Shown in pieces: positions 9,899-21,790 of a stretch of 64,000 bases of DNA. The notes below the pieces were generated by a model. That model was not told where the DNA came from. It saw only the letters and a list, made by a program, of their open reading frames with translations, and ran no database searches. The first letter of the stretch is position 1, and each line of letters begins with the position of its first letter. A program made the translations under genes and the position numbers. The stretch is from Tridacna crocea. Taxonomy: Eukaryota > Mollusca > Bivalvia > Cardiida > Cardiidae. The DNA lies in assembly GCA_943736015.1 (NCBI GenBank), contig OX031060.1, forward strand, positions 13,033,501 through 13,097,500. The letters are read 5' to 3'.

Positions 9899-10127
9899 TT
9901 AACCTTTTACCACACAAACCTGAGTTGTGATGACCCTGAGAGAGGGACCTTTTGAAAAACATGGCAGGAAAAAGAGAAATGCTGGGACCAGCATTTTCTC
10001 TTTTTCCTGCAATGTTTTCCACTCTATCAAAGACAAAAATCACCATTTCAGCTACTTCCTATTTATCATCTGCAATTACTTTCAATTTTGACCAATTTTA
10101 AACCTTTGTCATTCGGTAAAGAGTTAA
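9899..10127 (+). mobile_element. Hairpin MITE, family A, just downstream of the DUSP stop codon
   Basis: TTAA at both ends; begins 41 bp after the stop, so it probably lies in the 3' UTR. Arms show paired changes GGCAGG/CCTGC and AAAAAGAG/CTCTTTTT. Shares its right TTAA with the next copy. Confidence 0.85.
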
Positions 10128-10293
10128 TTCCTAACTAAATGACAAAATTGTAGACTTGTTCTTCAAAAACGCAGAAAAAACTGTGAGAGAGGAGAAAATG
10201 CAGTTGTCAGCTTTTTGTCCTTTGCTCACAATGTTTCTAGAACCTTTCATCTTCAGGGTCATTAAAACACCGTATGAATTGGTAGAGGGTTAA
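10124..10293 (-). mobile_element. Diverged hairpin MITE, family A
   Basis: Y end left ('aaatgacaaaattgtagac'), X end right; about 60 bp shorter than full length with an eroded hairpin. Contains ATTAAA at 10261-10266. Confidence 0.75.
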
Positions 10294-10513
10294 GCCTATA
10301 CCACATGCTTGTACTAGTCCAAGTTTAAAGCATTTACTAATGACTAAATAAATGTGACTGAAAAATTTCAGAATTGTGTTGGAAAGGATAGAAAACATTG
10401 TGGGAAAAGGAGAAAATGCTGGTTACCAGCATTTTCTTCTTTTCCCACAATGTTTTCAAAAGGGGTCTTTCTCGGGGGTCGTTGAAAGTCGGGATTGTGT
10501 GGAAGAGGGTTAA
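10290..10513 (-). mobile_element. Hairpin MITE, family A
   Basis: Third of three stacked copies after the DUSP stop. The hairpin is nearly perfect. AATAAA at 10347-10352 lies in the Y half. Confidence 0.85.
10347..10352 (+). promoter_or_regulatory. Candidate poly(A) signal for the DUSP transcript
   Basis: First canonical AATAAA found downstream of the DUSP stop. It is contributed by a MITE in Y-to-X orientation, whose Y half typically reads CAAAATAAA. Use by the gene is inferred. Confidence 0.35.
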
Positions 10514-10599
10514 CAAGTGTGAAGGAAGTTCACTTTGTTACAGTAGTTGAACCCTCAAGTATAGTATCTTTATAGACAAAACCCACTCACAGTGATTTC

Positions 10600-10920
10600 A
10601 AGTCTGTTTTGACCTGAATACTTCTCAAGAGATCAGATAGACCAGATAACTGATCAGTGATCAGACTGCATTTTCTCTTCAGTCTGATCTTGATCTGTTC
10701 CACTAAAACAGCTCATGATGTCGTCAATATACTTAGAGACTAATGATTCTGAAATACAGAGAAATATACATGTATAACTGTTTTAGCACCTGTCAAAACT
10801 GGAATCACATCTGTGGCCAGTGCAGAAAAAGATCAGACTGGAAAGAAACATGCAGTCTAATCTTTGACTTACATTCTCCCCTTTGCAGAAACATTCTGGA
10901 CAAGAGGCAAGGTTGAAATT
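10600..10920. repeat. Family D palindrome fragments
   Basis: Two inverted motifs, 'agtgatcagactgc' facing 'cagtctgatcttgatctg' (about 10650-10700), and 'agatcagactgg' facing 'gcagtctaatctttgac' (about 10828-10870). A further one lies at 11100-11140. Confidence 0.5.
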
Positions 10921-11365
10921 GCTGTTATTCGGGTTGTATTTTTAAACTGAAATTGTCCATTGTTTTTTTTTGGTTGACTCTCTATGAGTGAAGGTAAAAC
11001 CGTTAATAATGTAAAATCTTTTAATGTAGAAGTTGTCAAATAGATACTGGGAAAATAGAGAAAGGGTCATACTTGCTCTCAACTTATCAGTGTAGATTAA
11101 AATCAGACTGCAGGATATGTGCAGTCAGATCTTGATCAACAGAGGGTTCTGTGTTTACTAGTTATGCATTATAACTTTGTTGAACCATGCAGTCAGGAAT
11201 ATGTTTTGTGTTGTAAACTTTCACTGACTTGTCTTCATAATGAAATGTGGGTCATTTTGAAACAGCCATGTTTTACAGCACTATCTGAGCTCTTGCCATA
11301 TCAGTTATCAAATCACAAAATTGTTTATATACCGATGTGACCATTACAAGTACTCTTTGAAAAGT

Positions 11366-11575
11366 TTAACTCTTTACCACGCAGTCCCTACTTATAACAC
11401 CCCTATGAAAGAAGCCTTTTAAAATCATTGCGGGTAAAGGAGAAAATGTTGGTGTCCAGCATTTTCTCCTTTTCCCACTATGTTTTCTTTCCTTCTCAAA
11501 ACAAATTTCAATCTTTCAGTTGCGTTATTTTGTTGTCTGCAACTGCTTTCAATTTGGACAAGCTGTAAAAGCTAA
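11366..11575 (+). mobile_element. Hairpin MITE, family A, right end lost
   Basis: Left TTAA at 11366-11369 and X end intact; similarity stops after 'ttggacaagctgtaaaa'. Confidence 0.75.
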
Positions 11576-11641
11576 AAAATGTGCAATATCATACTGCTCC
11601 TTATACTTTTAAGTCTGAGTGACTGATTCTCATTTTGTACC

Positions 11642-11869
11642 TTAACCCTTTACCACACAATGACGACTTTTGACGACCCTGAGGTAGACACGTTTTGGAA
11701 ACATTGTGAGAAAAGGAGAAAATGCTGGTAACCAGCATTTTCTCCTTTTCCCACAATGTTTTCTACACTTCACAAAACAAATATCAAACTTTCAGTCACT
11801 TTTATTTGTTGTCCGCAGATGCTTTCAATTTGGACAAGGCTGAAATTTTGTAGTGTGGAAAAGGGTTAA
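11642..11869 (+). mobile_element. Hairpin MITE, family A
   Basis: Full length with TTAA at both ends. X end reads 'cacacaatgacgacttttg'; one arm mismatch (GTGAG vs CCCAC). Confidence 0.85.
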
Positions 11870-11950
11870 ACTCCAACTTTTTTCCATATTTTTGTGCAAC
11901 AAGCTTAACATATCGGAATAAGGAATATTTCGAAATTGTACACGTAATGA

Positions 11951-12137
11951 TTAACCCTTTCCCACACAATTCTATGTGAAGGAAAAATATTTTAAAGATT
12001 TGTAATAAGCATTTTCTCTTCCTACAAAGTTTCCTACTTTGTTACAGTTAAATTCTACTATTTTAGCCATGTGTTGTCTGCAAATGCTTTTAATTCAGAC
12101 AAGTCTAAAATTTTGTTTTTTGTGCAGTAAAAGTTAA
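11951..12137 (+). mobile_element. Hairpin MITE, family A, internally deleted
   Basis: TTAA at both ends, but most of the left hairpin arm is missing. Confidence 0.7.
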
Positions 12138-12676
12138 AATGGCTGCTTTCAGAGGATCACCTTTCATTGGGAGTTAAATGTTGTGTGTGGTTTTATTTCT
12201 TTTTTTGTTTGACAACACACCACCTTCAAAATTGTTTATTTATTTGTCTTGTATCATATGTGACAGAATGTTTACCATATTCCCATGTTATTTCAAAGTG
12301 TGCAAGATGGTTTGCCAAACAATTTGAAACAAATTTATTTTTTCTAGTTAATTAACAGCTATAATTTAAACGAAATACTTTTTACACTTTTGCATGTTGT
12401 AATGGTACATGTAGTCAGTACCAGCGAATTTGTTGAAAAAATCTTTAAAAAATCTTCACTTTAAAAACTGCACAAGCTAGATTCTAGCTTAAAGCCTGAA
12501 AACATGTGATACATTGTTTCTAAAGAAAAATTATTTGCAACATGCAATTTCCCCCCTTTGATCACAAAGTTTTCAAAAGTTGTCTACTTTTAGGAAACAT
12601 GTCTTTGTAATGTGTTACCTTGTGCTGAATTGTTAGTGAATCACTGTAAAAAAGTGACAGGACAATTTGTTTTGCA
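12138..12676. other. No recognised feature
   Basis: AT-rich sequence without coding exon, clear repeat or RNA gene that I can support. Confidence 0.5.
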
Positions 12677-12900
12677 TTAACTCATTACCAAACGACAGCA
12701 TTTTAGGTTTGTCCAAATTGAAAGCATTTGCAGACGACAAAAGTGACTGATGATTTGAAATTTGTTTTGTGAAGGGTAGAAAACATTGTAGGAAAAGGAG
12801 AAAATGCTGGTAACTAGCATTTTCTCCATTTCCCACAATGTTATCTAAAGGCTTCTTTCTCAATGGTGTCAAAAGTAGGGATTGTTTGTTAATAGGTTAA
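12677..12900 (-). mobile_element. Hairpin MITE, family A
   Basis: Y end left ('accaaacgacagcatttt'), X end right ('gggattgtttgttaatagg'); both TTAA copies intact; a few arm mismatches. Confidence 0.85.
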
Positions 12901-13424
12901 AAAATCAAATCAGTACCTGATACTAGCACTTTAAATATTTCATTTTCATATTTTCTTTTTCCTTTGAATAGTTTATGATGTACAGGAACTGCCAAGCACA
13001 AATTAAATGCTATTAGGGATAATCTTTAGATATGCTAATTTGCTGTATTATCAATGTGCTGGAAAAATGGGGAAGAATTCTAATGTACATGTATATATCT
13101 AAGTTGTGTAGATAACCAAGGGAAGTCATAAAGTTCCCAGAATAGTAGTTTGAGAGTTACCTCCCTTACATCCATTATTTTTTGCACTAGTGATCTCAAG
13201 GCACATTGAAACCTCTTGTCAATATGTTTGTGATTGTCATCCTGCTTGTTTTTATTTTCTGCTTAATGTTGTCATTCTCATAGAAAATCTGGAAGCCATT
13301 TTTGCTTTAAATCACTTTAATTATTTGCTTAGTTTCAAGAAACAAAGATTTTTTTTTTTTTTTCAGATTTTTTTTTTCTGTTGATAGATGCAGATGAAGA
13401 TGTAGTACTTGAATATTGTGTACT
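12901..13424. other. No recognised feature
   Basis: AT-rich, with two T-runs near 13350-13380. No coding signal seen. Confidence 0.5.
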
Positions 13425-13845
13425 TTAACAACTTCAAGAAAATCAGATTTTAAAGCACTATGGAAAAAAGGAGAAATTGCTAGTTACTGGCATGTCCACT
13501 TTTCCAACATTGCTTTCTACCCTTCCAATAACTATAAAATCAGTAATATATGCAGGACATAATAGAGTGGAGCCATTAGTGGAAATTTGCCTTTTGAAGG
13601 GTCGAAAACATTTTGGGAAAAGAAGAAACCAGCATTTTCCTGCATTGTTTTCAGAGGGCCTTTTCATTTGGGTAGTTAAAACTCAGGATTGTGTAGGAAA
13701 GAATTAATCTCCCTTGAGAAACATCTTACATTTTGATATAAAGAGAAAATGCTGGTTTCCAGCATTATCTCCACTTTGCATGGTGTTTTCAAAAGACTTC
13801 TTCCTCAGGGTTGTGAAAACTTGGGATCATGTAGTAAAATTTAAA
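13425..13845. mobile_element. Degraded hairpin-MITE fragments
   Basis: Three eroded hairpin pieces: about 13455-13535, 13565-13707 (X end and TTAA at 13704-13707) and 13738-13845. Confidence 0.5.
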
Positions 13846-14422
13846 TCTAGCAGACACATTCAGACTTGAAATAAGACCCACTTTATTTCAGTTTTATGTA
13901 CCGTAGCTCTTGTTGGAATGTCTGACCAAAGTGGAGAGTATAGATAAAGGATCAGAATGCATTTACATGTACATGTACTTTAAATTTTGTCCATGCTAAC
14001 ATTCTATCATCTAGTACCTATAACACAGTTTGTTCTGGAATTTGTATTGTTAGGCCGTTTCAGTGGAAGATGGCATCACTGTTGCTAAGACATATTCAAG
14101 TGGAAAGTTTTTGATTTTCATGGTTAATAAAAACCGAGAAAATTAGAAAAAAGTCTCTTAAAATAAATATCATTGCCAGAATAGGTGGACTCGATCCCTT
14201 TATAAACTGTTTCACGTTTCTTTTGGGATAAAAGTAACAGAACTGTCTAGTTGTGTATGTATACATTTGAAACCAAACTACAACGTAAACATGAACCCGT
14301 GAACAGTATAGAGGCCGAGGGTGATAATACTGTATGTTTTTCTGTCTGTCATTCATAGTCATGTTATAAATAGAATCTTACATTCATAGTTATGTATTAT
14401 AATTTTTATCAAACTTGTTGAC
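13846..14422. other. No recognised feature
   Basis: Contains 'tacatgtacatgtac' (about 13964-13978), a motif frequent in bivalve DNA. No exon or repeat boundary is supported. Confidence 0.45.
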
Positions 14423-14652
14423 TTAACTCTTTGCCACACAATCCCGACTTATAATGACCCTAAGAAGGAAAGCTTATGAAAACATTGTGGAAAAAGGAGA
14501 AAATGCTGGTAAACAGCATTTTCTCCTTTTCCCACAATGTTTTTTAACCCTTCCAAAGTCAAAACTCAATTTTTGTTTCACATTTACTTTGTCGTCTGCA
14601 AATGCTTTCAATTTGGACAAGTCCAAAATTTTTTCGTTTGGTAAAGAGTTAA
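14423..14652 (+). mobile_element. Hairpin MITE, family A
   Basis: Full length, TTAA at both ends. X end 'cacacaatcccgacttata'; Y end 'ttttttcgtttggtaaagag'. Confidence 0.85.
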
Positions 14653-15115
14653 ATGTATTTGAGGCTCCCAAAGGTCATACAATTTTAGTCAACTTGTTGG
14701 ATAAGAATGATAATATGTGAGCATGAATGTAAGATCCTCTATTTAATGTCAGATTATTCTAATTAGTATCTACAACCTAGGTTTTGACAAAGAGTAACTG
14801 TGACATAACTCTCTGAACACCATTATTTGCTTTATGTTGTTATTACGTATTATGTTCTCATTTTTGCATGCAGGTGCCATTATTTATGTTTTATCATTTT
14901 ATTTGTGTCCTCCCCTATTGTTTGTAAAATTGATTTTTGTCATTTTCTGTTTTCTTTTTGTTTCCCAAAATAGACAATATTTACAGTATGAGGTATCTGT
15001 TGTGTGAAAATCATAAGAATATCATGTGGGATGGAGTTGGTATTGAAAAAAATAAGGTTTTATTTCCATCTGTGGTACTATTTCTAATCCACTCACAGAC
15101 AACTGAAACAGGTTT
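14653..15115. other. No recognised feature
   Basis: T-rich unique-looking sequence with no supported coding exon. Confidence 0.45.
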
Positions 15116-15329
15116 TTAACTCCTTACCAAACAACAAAATTTTGAACTTGTCCAAATTGAAAGCATTTGCAGACAACTATATAAATGTGTGTCAGAAATT
15201 GAAATTTGATTTGGAAAGGGTACAAAAGATTGTGGGAAGAGGAGAAAATGCTGGTTCAGCATTTTCTCCTTTTCCCACAATGTTTTTCTAAGGGTCTTGA
15301 AAAGTCGGGATTGTATGGTAGAGAGTTAA
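15116..15329 (-). mobile_element. Hairpin MITE, family A
   Basis: Y end left, X end right, TTAA at both ends. The centre is shortened to GCTGGTTCAGC. Confidence 0.8.
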
Positions 15330-15383
15330 GCAGAAAACTTAGAAAAAGAAGCACTGTTGACTGTGGATAGTGAACATGATTTG

Positions 15384-15603
15384 TTATCTCTTTACCAAAC
15401 GACAAAGTTCTAAACTTTTCCAAATTGAAAGCATATGCAGACGACTATATAAGTATGACTCAAAAAGTTGAAACTTAACTTTAGAAGAGTAGAAAACATT
15501 GTGGGAAAAGGAGAAAATGGTGATTACCAGCATTTTCTTCTTTTCCAACAATGTTTTCAGAAGGTTTCTTCCTCTGGGTCATAAAAACCAGGTAAAGAGT
15601 TAC
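15384..15603 (-). mobile_element. Hairpin MITE, family A, TTAA copies mutated
   Basis: Terminal tetranucleotides are TTAT and TTAC. Y end left ('accaaacgacaaagttc'). Confidence 0.75.
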
Positions 15604-15613
15604 AGGACAAGAA

Positions 15614-15843
15614 TTAATTCTTTACCACAGAATCCCGCCTTTTAACAACTTGGAGAAAGAGGCCTTTTGAAAACATTGTGGGAAAAGGATAAAATGCTGG
15701 TTACCAGCATTTTTTTCCTTTTTCCACAATGTTTTCTAACCCTCCCAAAACAAATTATAGTTTTTAAGCGACGTGTATTTTGTTGTCTTTAAATGCTTTC
15801 AATTTGGAAAGGTCTAAAATTTTGCTGTGTGGAAAAGGGTTAA
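15614..15843 (+). mobile_element. Hairpin MITE, family A
   Basis: TTAA at both ends; X end 'cacagaatcccgcctttt'; the right hairpin arm has extra Ts. Confidence 0.8.
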
Positions 15844-15854
15844 ACAGGTATCCC

Positions 15855-16018
15855 CAGATGGATGACCTTGAAGAAGAAAGCTTTTGAAAATATTCAAGGA
15901 GTAATGATTTGGTCAGAATCAAAGATCACCATAATCAAGTCATTAATTAGTCTGTTGTTGACTGGTGTTGCTTTTCATATGGACAAGTCTAAAATAGTAG
16001 CGTCAAGTAGAGATTTAA
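15855..16018 (+). mobile_element. Degraded hairpin MITE, family A
   Basis: Starts at 'gatgaccttgaagaagaaag'; the Y-type right end 'ggacaagtctaaaatagtag' runs to 'gagatttaaac'. The hairpin is lost. Confidence 0.45.
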
Positions 16019-16229
16019 ACTGAAAACAATAGTTTAACGCTAATACTGTCCATAATAACCAACTCTTCTCTTACCACACTGTCTATAAATGTAGTTTGCC
16101 TTGAACAAAAAATAATATATCTTGAGGTTATTATATTGAACTTGACAGCATTTCAAGCTTTTGATAGTTTTTATGGCTTTCTCCTGATTATTTGCAAGAC
16201 TAAGGTTAACTTCATGTTCTTATTTCAAA

Positions 16230-16376
16230 GTTCAGACAATTTGAAATTGAAATTTGAAATTGAAAGCATTTCCAGACATTTTCAAAATTGACACAAATGA
16301 AGTGATAGGGTAGAAAACATTTTGGAAAAGGAAAAAATGTTGTCTTGTAGCATTACCCCTTTTTGAACAATGTTTT
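16230..16376 (-). mobile_element. Truncated hairpin MITE, family A
   Basis: Left half and eroded hairpin only ('tagggtagaaaacattttgg'); cut off where the next copy begins. Confidence 0.5.
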
Positions 16377-16606
16377 TTAACTCTTTACCAAACGACAAAA
16401 TTTTAGACTAGTCTAAATTGGAAGCATTTGCAGACAACAAAATACATGTGACGAAAAAAGTGAAATTCGTTTTGGGAAGGGAAGAAAACATTGTGGGTAA
16501 AAGGAGAAAATGCTGGTTACCAGCATTTTCTCCTTTTCCCACAATGTTTTCAGAAGGCTTCTTTCTAAGGGTCATAAAAACCAAGGATTGTTTGGTAAAG
16601 GGTTAA
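16377..16606 (-). mobile_element. Hairpin MITE, family A
   Basis: TTAA at both ends; near-perfect hairpin with one inserted base on the left arm (GTGGGTAAAAGG). Confidence 0.85.
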
Positions 16607-17514
16607 AAGATTTTTTTCTATGGGATTGACAAAACTCCATGTTGTTTGGGTATATGGTCATAAGCCATTCATGAATTTTTGTTTATATAATAACTCCCGT
16701 TCTGATTATTAGATATAGTTGCAATAATTAGGACCCTTCTCATAATTTAAAGGTTTCTAAGTGGGAGGGGGTAAGGTCAACAAAGAGGGCAATATTTAAG
16801 ATTAGACTAATGCAGACTTTGCAGGAATTTTTTTTAGCTGATAGGCCTTTTAGTTCCACGAATTTGTCCAGCCACACTAAATTTAGTACCTGTATGAAGA
16901 CCAGTTTTGGGAATCCCTGGCAAGTTTGCCAGTGTACAGATAATTATGACAATTTCATCTTGAATGCTAAGATCTTCAAAATTTTGTTAAAGAGTACTTC
17001 ACAACTTAAGTCACTTTTACGGGCTGTGCAGTTGAAGATCAGACTTCAAGAAAAATATAAGAATTCTTTTTTGAGACATTTTTACAGAATACAATCTTAA
17101 AATTCCTCTTATTTGGGTCTCAAAATCTGGATATTGAACACACCTGAAATAGAGGCTTTTTCAAAACATTTTAAGGATGAAAATGCAGAAAATATGGGCA
17201 TCTCCTGAAAGATTTTTTAGGTTGTATGGAAGAAAATAAACTAGAAAAAATACTAAAGTTCAAATTTGGCCATGAAGTATCATTCATAGACAACTTTACT
17301 TTTTAATGTGTGTGAATTATGACTTTTGTGCTGTACTATCTTGCATGACCTTGACCTGTTCTGTTGTGTACCACATTTGTTTTGTTTTCAGTGTTTCATT
17401 GATTTGTTTTTTTTTTTTGCTTTATTTTGACATGCAATAAATATGCAGCTGTTGAAATTTGGTTTCTTTCTTTGTTGTGTTTTTATTTTGGTTTTTCCTC
17501 CTTTTGTTGCAAGT
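16607..17514. other. No recognised feature
   Basis: AT-rich. A 96-codon open frame at 16810-17100 has no similarity that I recognise and no splice context; not called as a gene. Confidence 0.45.
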
Positions 17515-18681
17515 TTTTAGCTCCACTGGCTGAAGGCCAGCGGGCTTATGTCATGGCCCAGTGTCCGTCTGCACATCCGTCCTTCCGTCCGCCCATGTGT
17601 GTGTATGTTAACTTTTATTTCAGACATCTTCTCTAAAACTACTCATCCAAATTTGAGGAAACTTCACAGAAATGATCCTGCCATGGACCTCTTCAGAAAT
17701 TCTTTTTTTGAGGTATTGAAACATTGGAACCAAATTTATAATTTTGCTAAGCAATTTTCAAAAGGTCACCTGTAAAATTATTTCGAAATCTGACCATCAG
17801 TTTCAAACAGAAGAATTTTTAAGAATTCTTCATTTCTGTATAAGACCAAGTATCCCCCATCCACGAGAGCCATGTTTCTTGATGGATCAAAATTTACGAA
17901 CAAGTTTTGAAAGGGGTCACCCAAGGAACATTTCAGAAAATTTCTTTTAAAATCTGACCAGTGGTTTCAAAGAAAGAGAATTTTCAAGAATTTCATCATG
18001 TCCATATAGCGCAAGTAGGCCCCATTCACAAGAGCAAGGATCACCCAAGGAACATCACTGTCAAATTGTTTTAAAATCTGACTAGGGGTTTCAGAGAAGA
18101 AGAATTTTCAAGAATTTCTTCATTTCCATATAGTGCAAGTAGCCCCCATTCACCAGAGCCATGTTTCTTGACCAATCAAAATTTCGCGAACAATTTTTGA
18201 AAAGGGTCACCCAAGGAACAACTCTGTAAAATTATTCCAAAATCTGACCAGCGGTTTCAGAGAAGAAGAATTTTCAAGAATTTCTTGATTTCTGTATAGT
18301 GCAAGTAGCCCCCATTCACCAGAGCCACAATTTTTGACAGATCAAAATTTCACAAACAATTTTTGAAAAGGGTCACCCAAGGAACATATCTGTGAAATAA
18401 TTTCAAAATCCGACCAGCGGTTTCAGAGGAGAAGATTTTTAAAGAATTTGCTAAAAAATTCCATTTTGTTGCCATGGCAACCAGAGTTTTTGACGGAATC
18501 AAATTCTGTGAACAGTTTTTAAAGAGGACCTCCCAAGGAACATTCCTGCCAAGTTTGGTCCAAATTGGCCCAGCGGTTTAGGAGGAGTTGATGTTTAAAG
18601 AATTGTTGACGACGCATGACGGACGACGGACACCCAGTGACCCTATAAGCTCCCCTTGAGCACGTTGTGCTCAGGTGAGCT
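17515..18681 (+). mobile_element. Tandem-core element, ~166-bp units
   Basis: Left end 'ttttagctccactggctg', then 'aaggccagcgggcttatg' and a CCGTC-rich leader. The core phrase 'tctgacca' and variants start at about 17790, 17953, 18077, 18243 and 18409, giving a ~166-bp period with one ~40-bp deletion. The right end has hairpin GAGCACgttGTGCTC followed by 'aggtgagctaaaaaa'. Non-coding; related in inverse orientation to 26973-28264. Confidence 0.7.
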
Positions 18682-19083
18682 AAAAAAACACTGTTAAAAA
18701 TCTTCTCTGAAACCACAAGGCCCAGGGCTACTGAATTTGGCATGTAGATTTATCTAATGGACGTTTAACAGTTTTCAATTATAGGCCTAGGGTCAAAATT
18801 GGCACCATTCTAAGGATCACAAGTTTAACATGGGCTTTAAAATGTGGTCACTATAATTTAAACATTAATCAAGGGAAAAAACTCTAAGTGATTAACTTTG
18901 TTAATATTTACCTCCCTTGATTATCAAACTGCAGTGATGCATGATTGGTGCGAGACATAAAGTTTTTTTTTGATAGAGAATATTCTGTTTTCAGGGACAG
19001 TGATTTATTTTGATGCTAACTGTATGCTCACAAAAGTCATGATTGGAATTTTAAATCCAGAGTAAGGTTTCTATCATTTAGGT

Positions 19084-19500
19084 TTTTAGCTCCACTGGCC
19101 GAAGGCCAGCGAGCTATTGTCATGGCGTTGTGTCCGTCGTGCGTCAGTCCGCCCATCTGTTCATTGGTTCGTTCCATAAACTTTTTCTTTAAAAAACTTC
19201 TCCTCAAAAACTATTGACTGGATTTTTACCAAATTTCACAGGAATGTTCCTTAGGTGGTCCTCTTTCAAATTCCTTCAAATAATTGTGTTCCATGAATAA
19301 TTCTGGTTGCCATGGCAACCAAAGTAAAAAACCTTTAAAAATCTTTTCCTCCGAAACCACTAATTGGATAGCATTATTTTTCTGCAGGAATGTTCCTTAG
19401 ATAGAGGGCTACATGGTTATGGTATGAAGTAAAATCTTTGAAAAATTTCTTCTCTTATACTATTCGTTTTGATTTCATTGTTGTATTGCAGGTTAGTTCC
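19084..19500 (+). mobile_element. Tandem-core element, 5' portion
   Basis: Same type of left end as 17515 ('ttttagctccactggccg'), followed by one to two diverged core units. No right terminus is found before the next MITE. Confidence 0.55.
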
Positions 19501-19506
19501 TGTGGT

Positions 19507-19728
19507 GGTAAGTCTTTACCATACAATCCTGACTTTTAGCGACCCTAAAGAGGAAGTCTTTGGAAAACACTCTTGGAAAAGGAGAAAATGCTGCATTTTC
19601 TCCTTTTCTCTCAGTGTTTTCTACTCTATCAAAGAGAGAAATCATCATTTCATCAATGTTTAATTTGTTGTCTGCAAATGCTTTCAGTTTGGTCACATCC
19701 CAAATTTTGTCGTTTGGTAAAGACTTAA
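19507..19728 (+). mobile_element. Hairpin MITE, family A
   Basis: Left tetranucleotide GTAA, right TTAA. Hairpin centre shortened to 'aaaatgctgcatttt'. Confidence 0.8.
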
Positions 19729-19950
19729 AGATGGTTGCTTTACATAATCTATAATCCTTTTCATATAAAACAAGAGAACCTCTGCACTTTGATTAGTTTT
19801 GGTAAAGGTTTGTTGACCTACTGGTGACCTAATACAAAGAGGGATAGGGCTTTACTCTTGTGATAAGGCATTTTGTTATCCAATCAAACTGAACCTGCAA
19901 CTTCAATAAAACAATTGCCACAATACTTATTTTCTATATTTTGACCCTTT

Positions 19951-20176
19951 TTAACCCATTACCACACAGTCCCTACTTTTGACATCCCGGACAAAGAAGA
20001 CTTTAGAAAACATTGTGGGAAAAGGAGAAAATGCTGGTAACCAGCATTTTCTCCTTTTCCCACAATGTTATGTACCCTTCACAAAACTTTCAAATTTTCA
20101 GTCACTTTTATTTTTTCATCTGCAAATGCTTTCCATTTGGACAACCCTAAAATGTTGTCATTTGGTAAGGAGTTAA
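19951..20176 (+). mobile_element. Hairpin MITE, family A
   Basis: TTAA at both ends; X end 'cacacagtccctacttttg'. Central hairpin perfect from CATTGTGGG to CCCACAATG. Confidence 0.85.
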
Positions 20177-20398
20177 CTATTACCAGAAGACAAAATTTTT
20201 ATAAATGGTCATAATTGAAAGATGTTGCAGACAACATGATAAATCTTCAAATTAGTAAAACTTGTATCAAAAAGGGTAGAAATTATTGTGTTAAACTAAG
20301 AAAATGCAGGTTACTATTATTTTCTTCTCTTCTCACAAAGTTTTTCATAGCTTTTTTTCTTTAGTGACCTAAAATGCAGGAATGAACGGTAATTGTTA
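20173..20398 (-). mobile_element. Diverged hairpin MITE, family A
   Basis: Shares TTAA 20173-20176 with the previous copy; Y end eroded ('accagaagacaaaattttt'), hairpin largely decayed. Confidence 0.6.
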
Positions 20399-20399
20399 A

Positions 20400-20640
20400 A
20401 AACTTCTCTTCACTGTTACAGAAAAATCAGGCCTGTGGAGCGATACAGGCCCTCAAGCGCCTCTAGTTTCCCAAGAATTTTACCTTTCATGCCAATGAAT
20501 GAACCTGCTTGTATCGCCAGACAGTGTTCACTGTTTTCAAAGGCCCTCTCTTTCAGGGTCATGAACTCTTTAATTTTTGTGATAAAGGGTTAAAAAGCTA
20601 GTGGAGCGTTACAAGGCCATCATGGCCCTCTTGTTGTTTC
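20400..20640. mobile_element. Composite of Helitron-like 3' ends and a MITE fragment
   Basis: 'ggccctcaagcgcctctagt' (about 20448) looks like a Helitron terminus (hairpin, then CTAGT). A MITE X-end fragment follows, closing with TTAA near 20590. A second terminus 'ggccatcatggccctcttgt' lies at about 20615. Confidence 0.5.
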
Positions 20641-20644
20641 AAAC

Positions 20645-20791
20645 TTGTTGCCAGATAACAAAATTATGGGCAAGTCCAAATTAAGAATAGAAGCAGAAGA
20701 CAAATTGAAGGTAGCTGAAATGGTCAATATAGTCTCTCTACAGATTGAAAATAGTGTTGAAAAAGGACAAAGTTTTTTTTGTATGATGCTT
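20645..20791 (-). mobile_element. Truncated hairpin MITE, family A
   Basis: Y-half only, ending in a T-run where the next copy begins. Confidence 0.5.
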
Positions 20792-21019
20792 TTAACTCTA
20801 CCAAATGACAAAATTTTAGACTGGTCCAAAATCAAAGCCTTTGCAGATGAGAAAAATAAATGTAACTAGAAATTAAAAAATTGTCTTAGGAAGGGAAGAA
20901 AACACTGTGGTAAAAGGAGAAAATGCTGGTTACCAGCATTTTCTACTTTTCCCTCAATGTTTTCAAAAGGCTTCTTTCACAGGGGTGTTAAAAGTTGGGA
21001 TTGTCTGATAAAGGGTTAA
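20792..21019 (-). mobile_element. Hairpin MITE, family A
   Basis: TTAA at both ends; Y end 'ccaaatgacaaaattttag'. Arms slightly diverged. Confidence 0.8.
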
Positions 21020-21057
21020 AAGCTTTTTTGTTCAGAGTTTTGAATGCATAGTTTCAA

Positions 21058-21288
21058 TTCTTGATCAAACAACAACAATTTGGACTTGTTCTTGAATAGG
21101 AAGTTTTTTCAGCAGACAAAATAAATGTGACTGAAAAATTTAGATTTATTATGAAAAGGGTAGATGATATTGTAGGAAAAGGAGAAAGTCATGGTTACCA
21201 GTATTTTCTCCTTTTTTCCCCCCTGTTTTCTAAAGGTTTGTTTCTCATGGTGCTTAAAAAGTCAGGATTGTGTGATGAGGGGGTTAAA
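21058..21288 (-). mobile_element. Diverged hairpin MITE, family A
   Basis: Y end 'atcaaacaacaacaatttg', X end 'aggattgtgtgatgaggggg' then TTAA. The left TTAA is eroded. Confidence 0.65.
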
Positions 21289-21385
21289 CAAATCAAGACA
21301 GTATTGCTTCAGTGCAAAATGGGTCTATGAATGATCATCAAAGTCAATGAATGGTCCTCACACAACCTAATAATTCAATATTACT

Positions 21386-21790
21386 TTTTTAGCTCCACTG
21401 GCCAAAGGCCAGCAGGCATATGTCATGGCCATGTGTCCATGGCGTGTCCGTCTATTCGCCTGCCCATCTGTCTGTCCATGGATTAACTTTCTACTGTCTT
21501 CTCTGAACCTACCCATCCAATTTTGATGAAACTTCAGAATTGTTCTTGCCAGGGACCTTTGCAGAATTTCTGTAAAGAATTTTGTTCCTTCAAAAACTCA
21601 GGTTTTTAACAATGTTTTATGAACTGGACCAAATTACAAGTCATTGCAAAAGACAGTTTGAATGCCGAGAGCATGTTCTCCAATTCCCATAATGTTTTCA
21701 GAAGCCCTCTCTTTCAGGGTCATTCCGATTTTTGTGGTAAAGGGTTAAAAAGCCTATGGAGAGATACAGGGCCATAAGGGCCCTCTTTTC
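21386..21790 (+). mobile_element. Tandem-core element with deleted core and an embedded MITE fragment
   Basis: Left end 'ttttagctccactggcca' as at 17515 and 19084; right end 'gggccataagggccctcttt'. About 21605-21747 is a MITE remnant ending 'gtggtaaagggttaa'. Confidence 0.55.
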
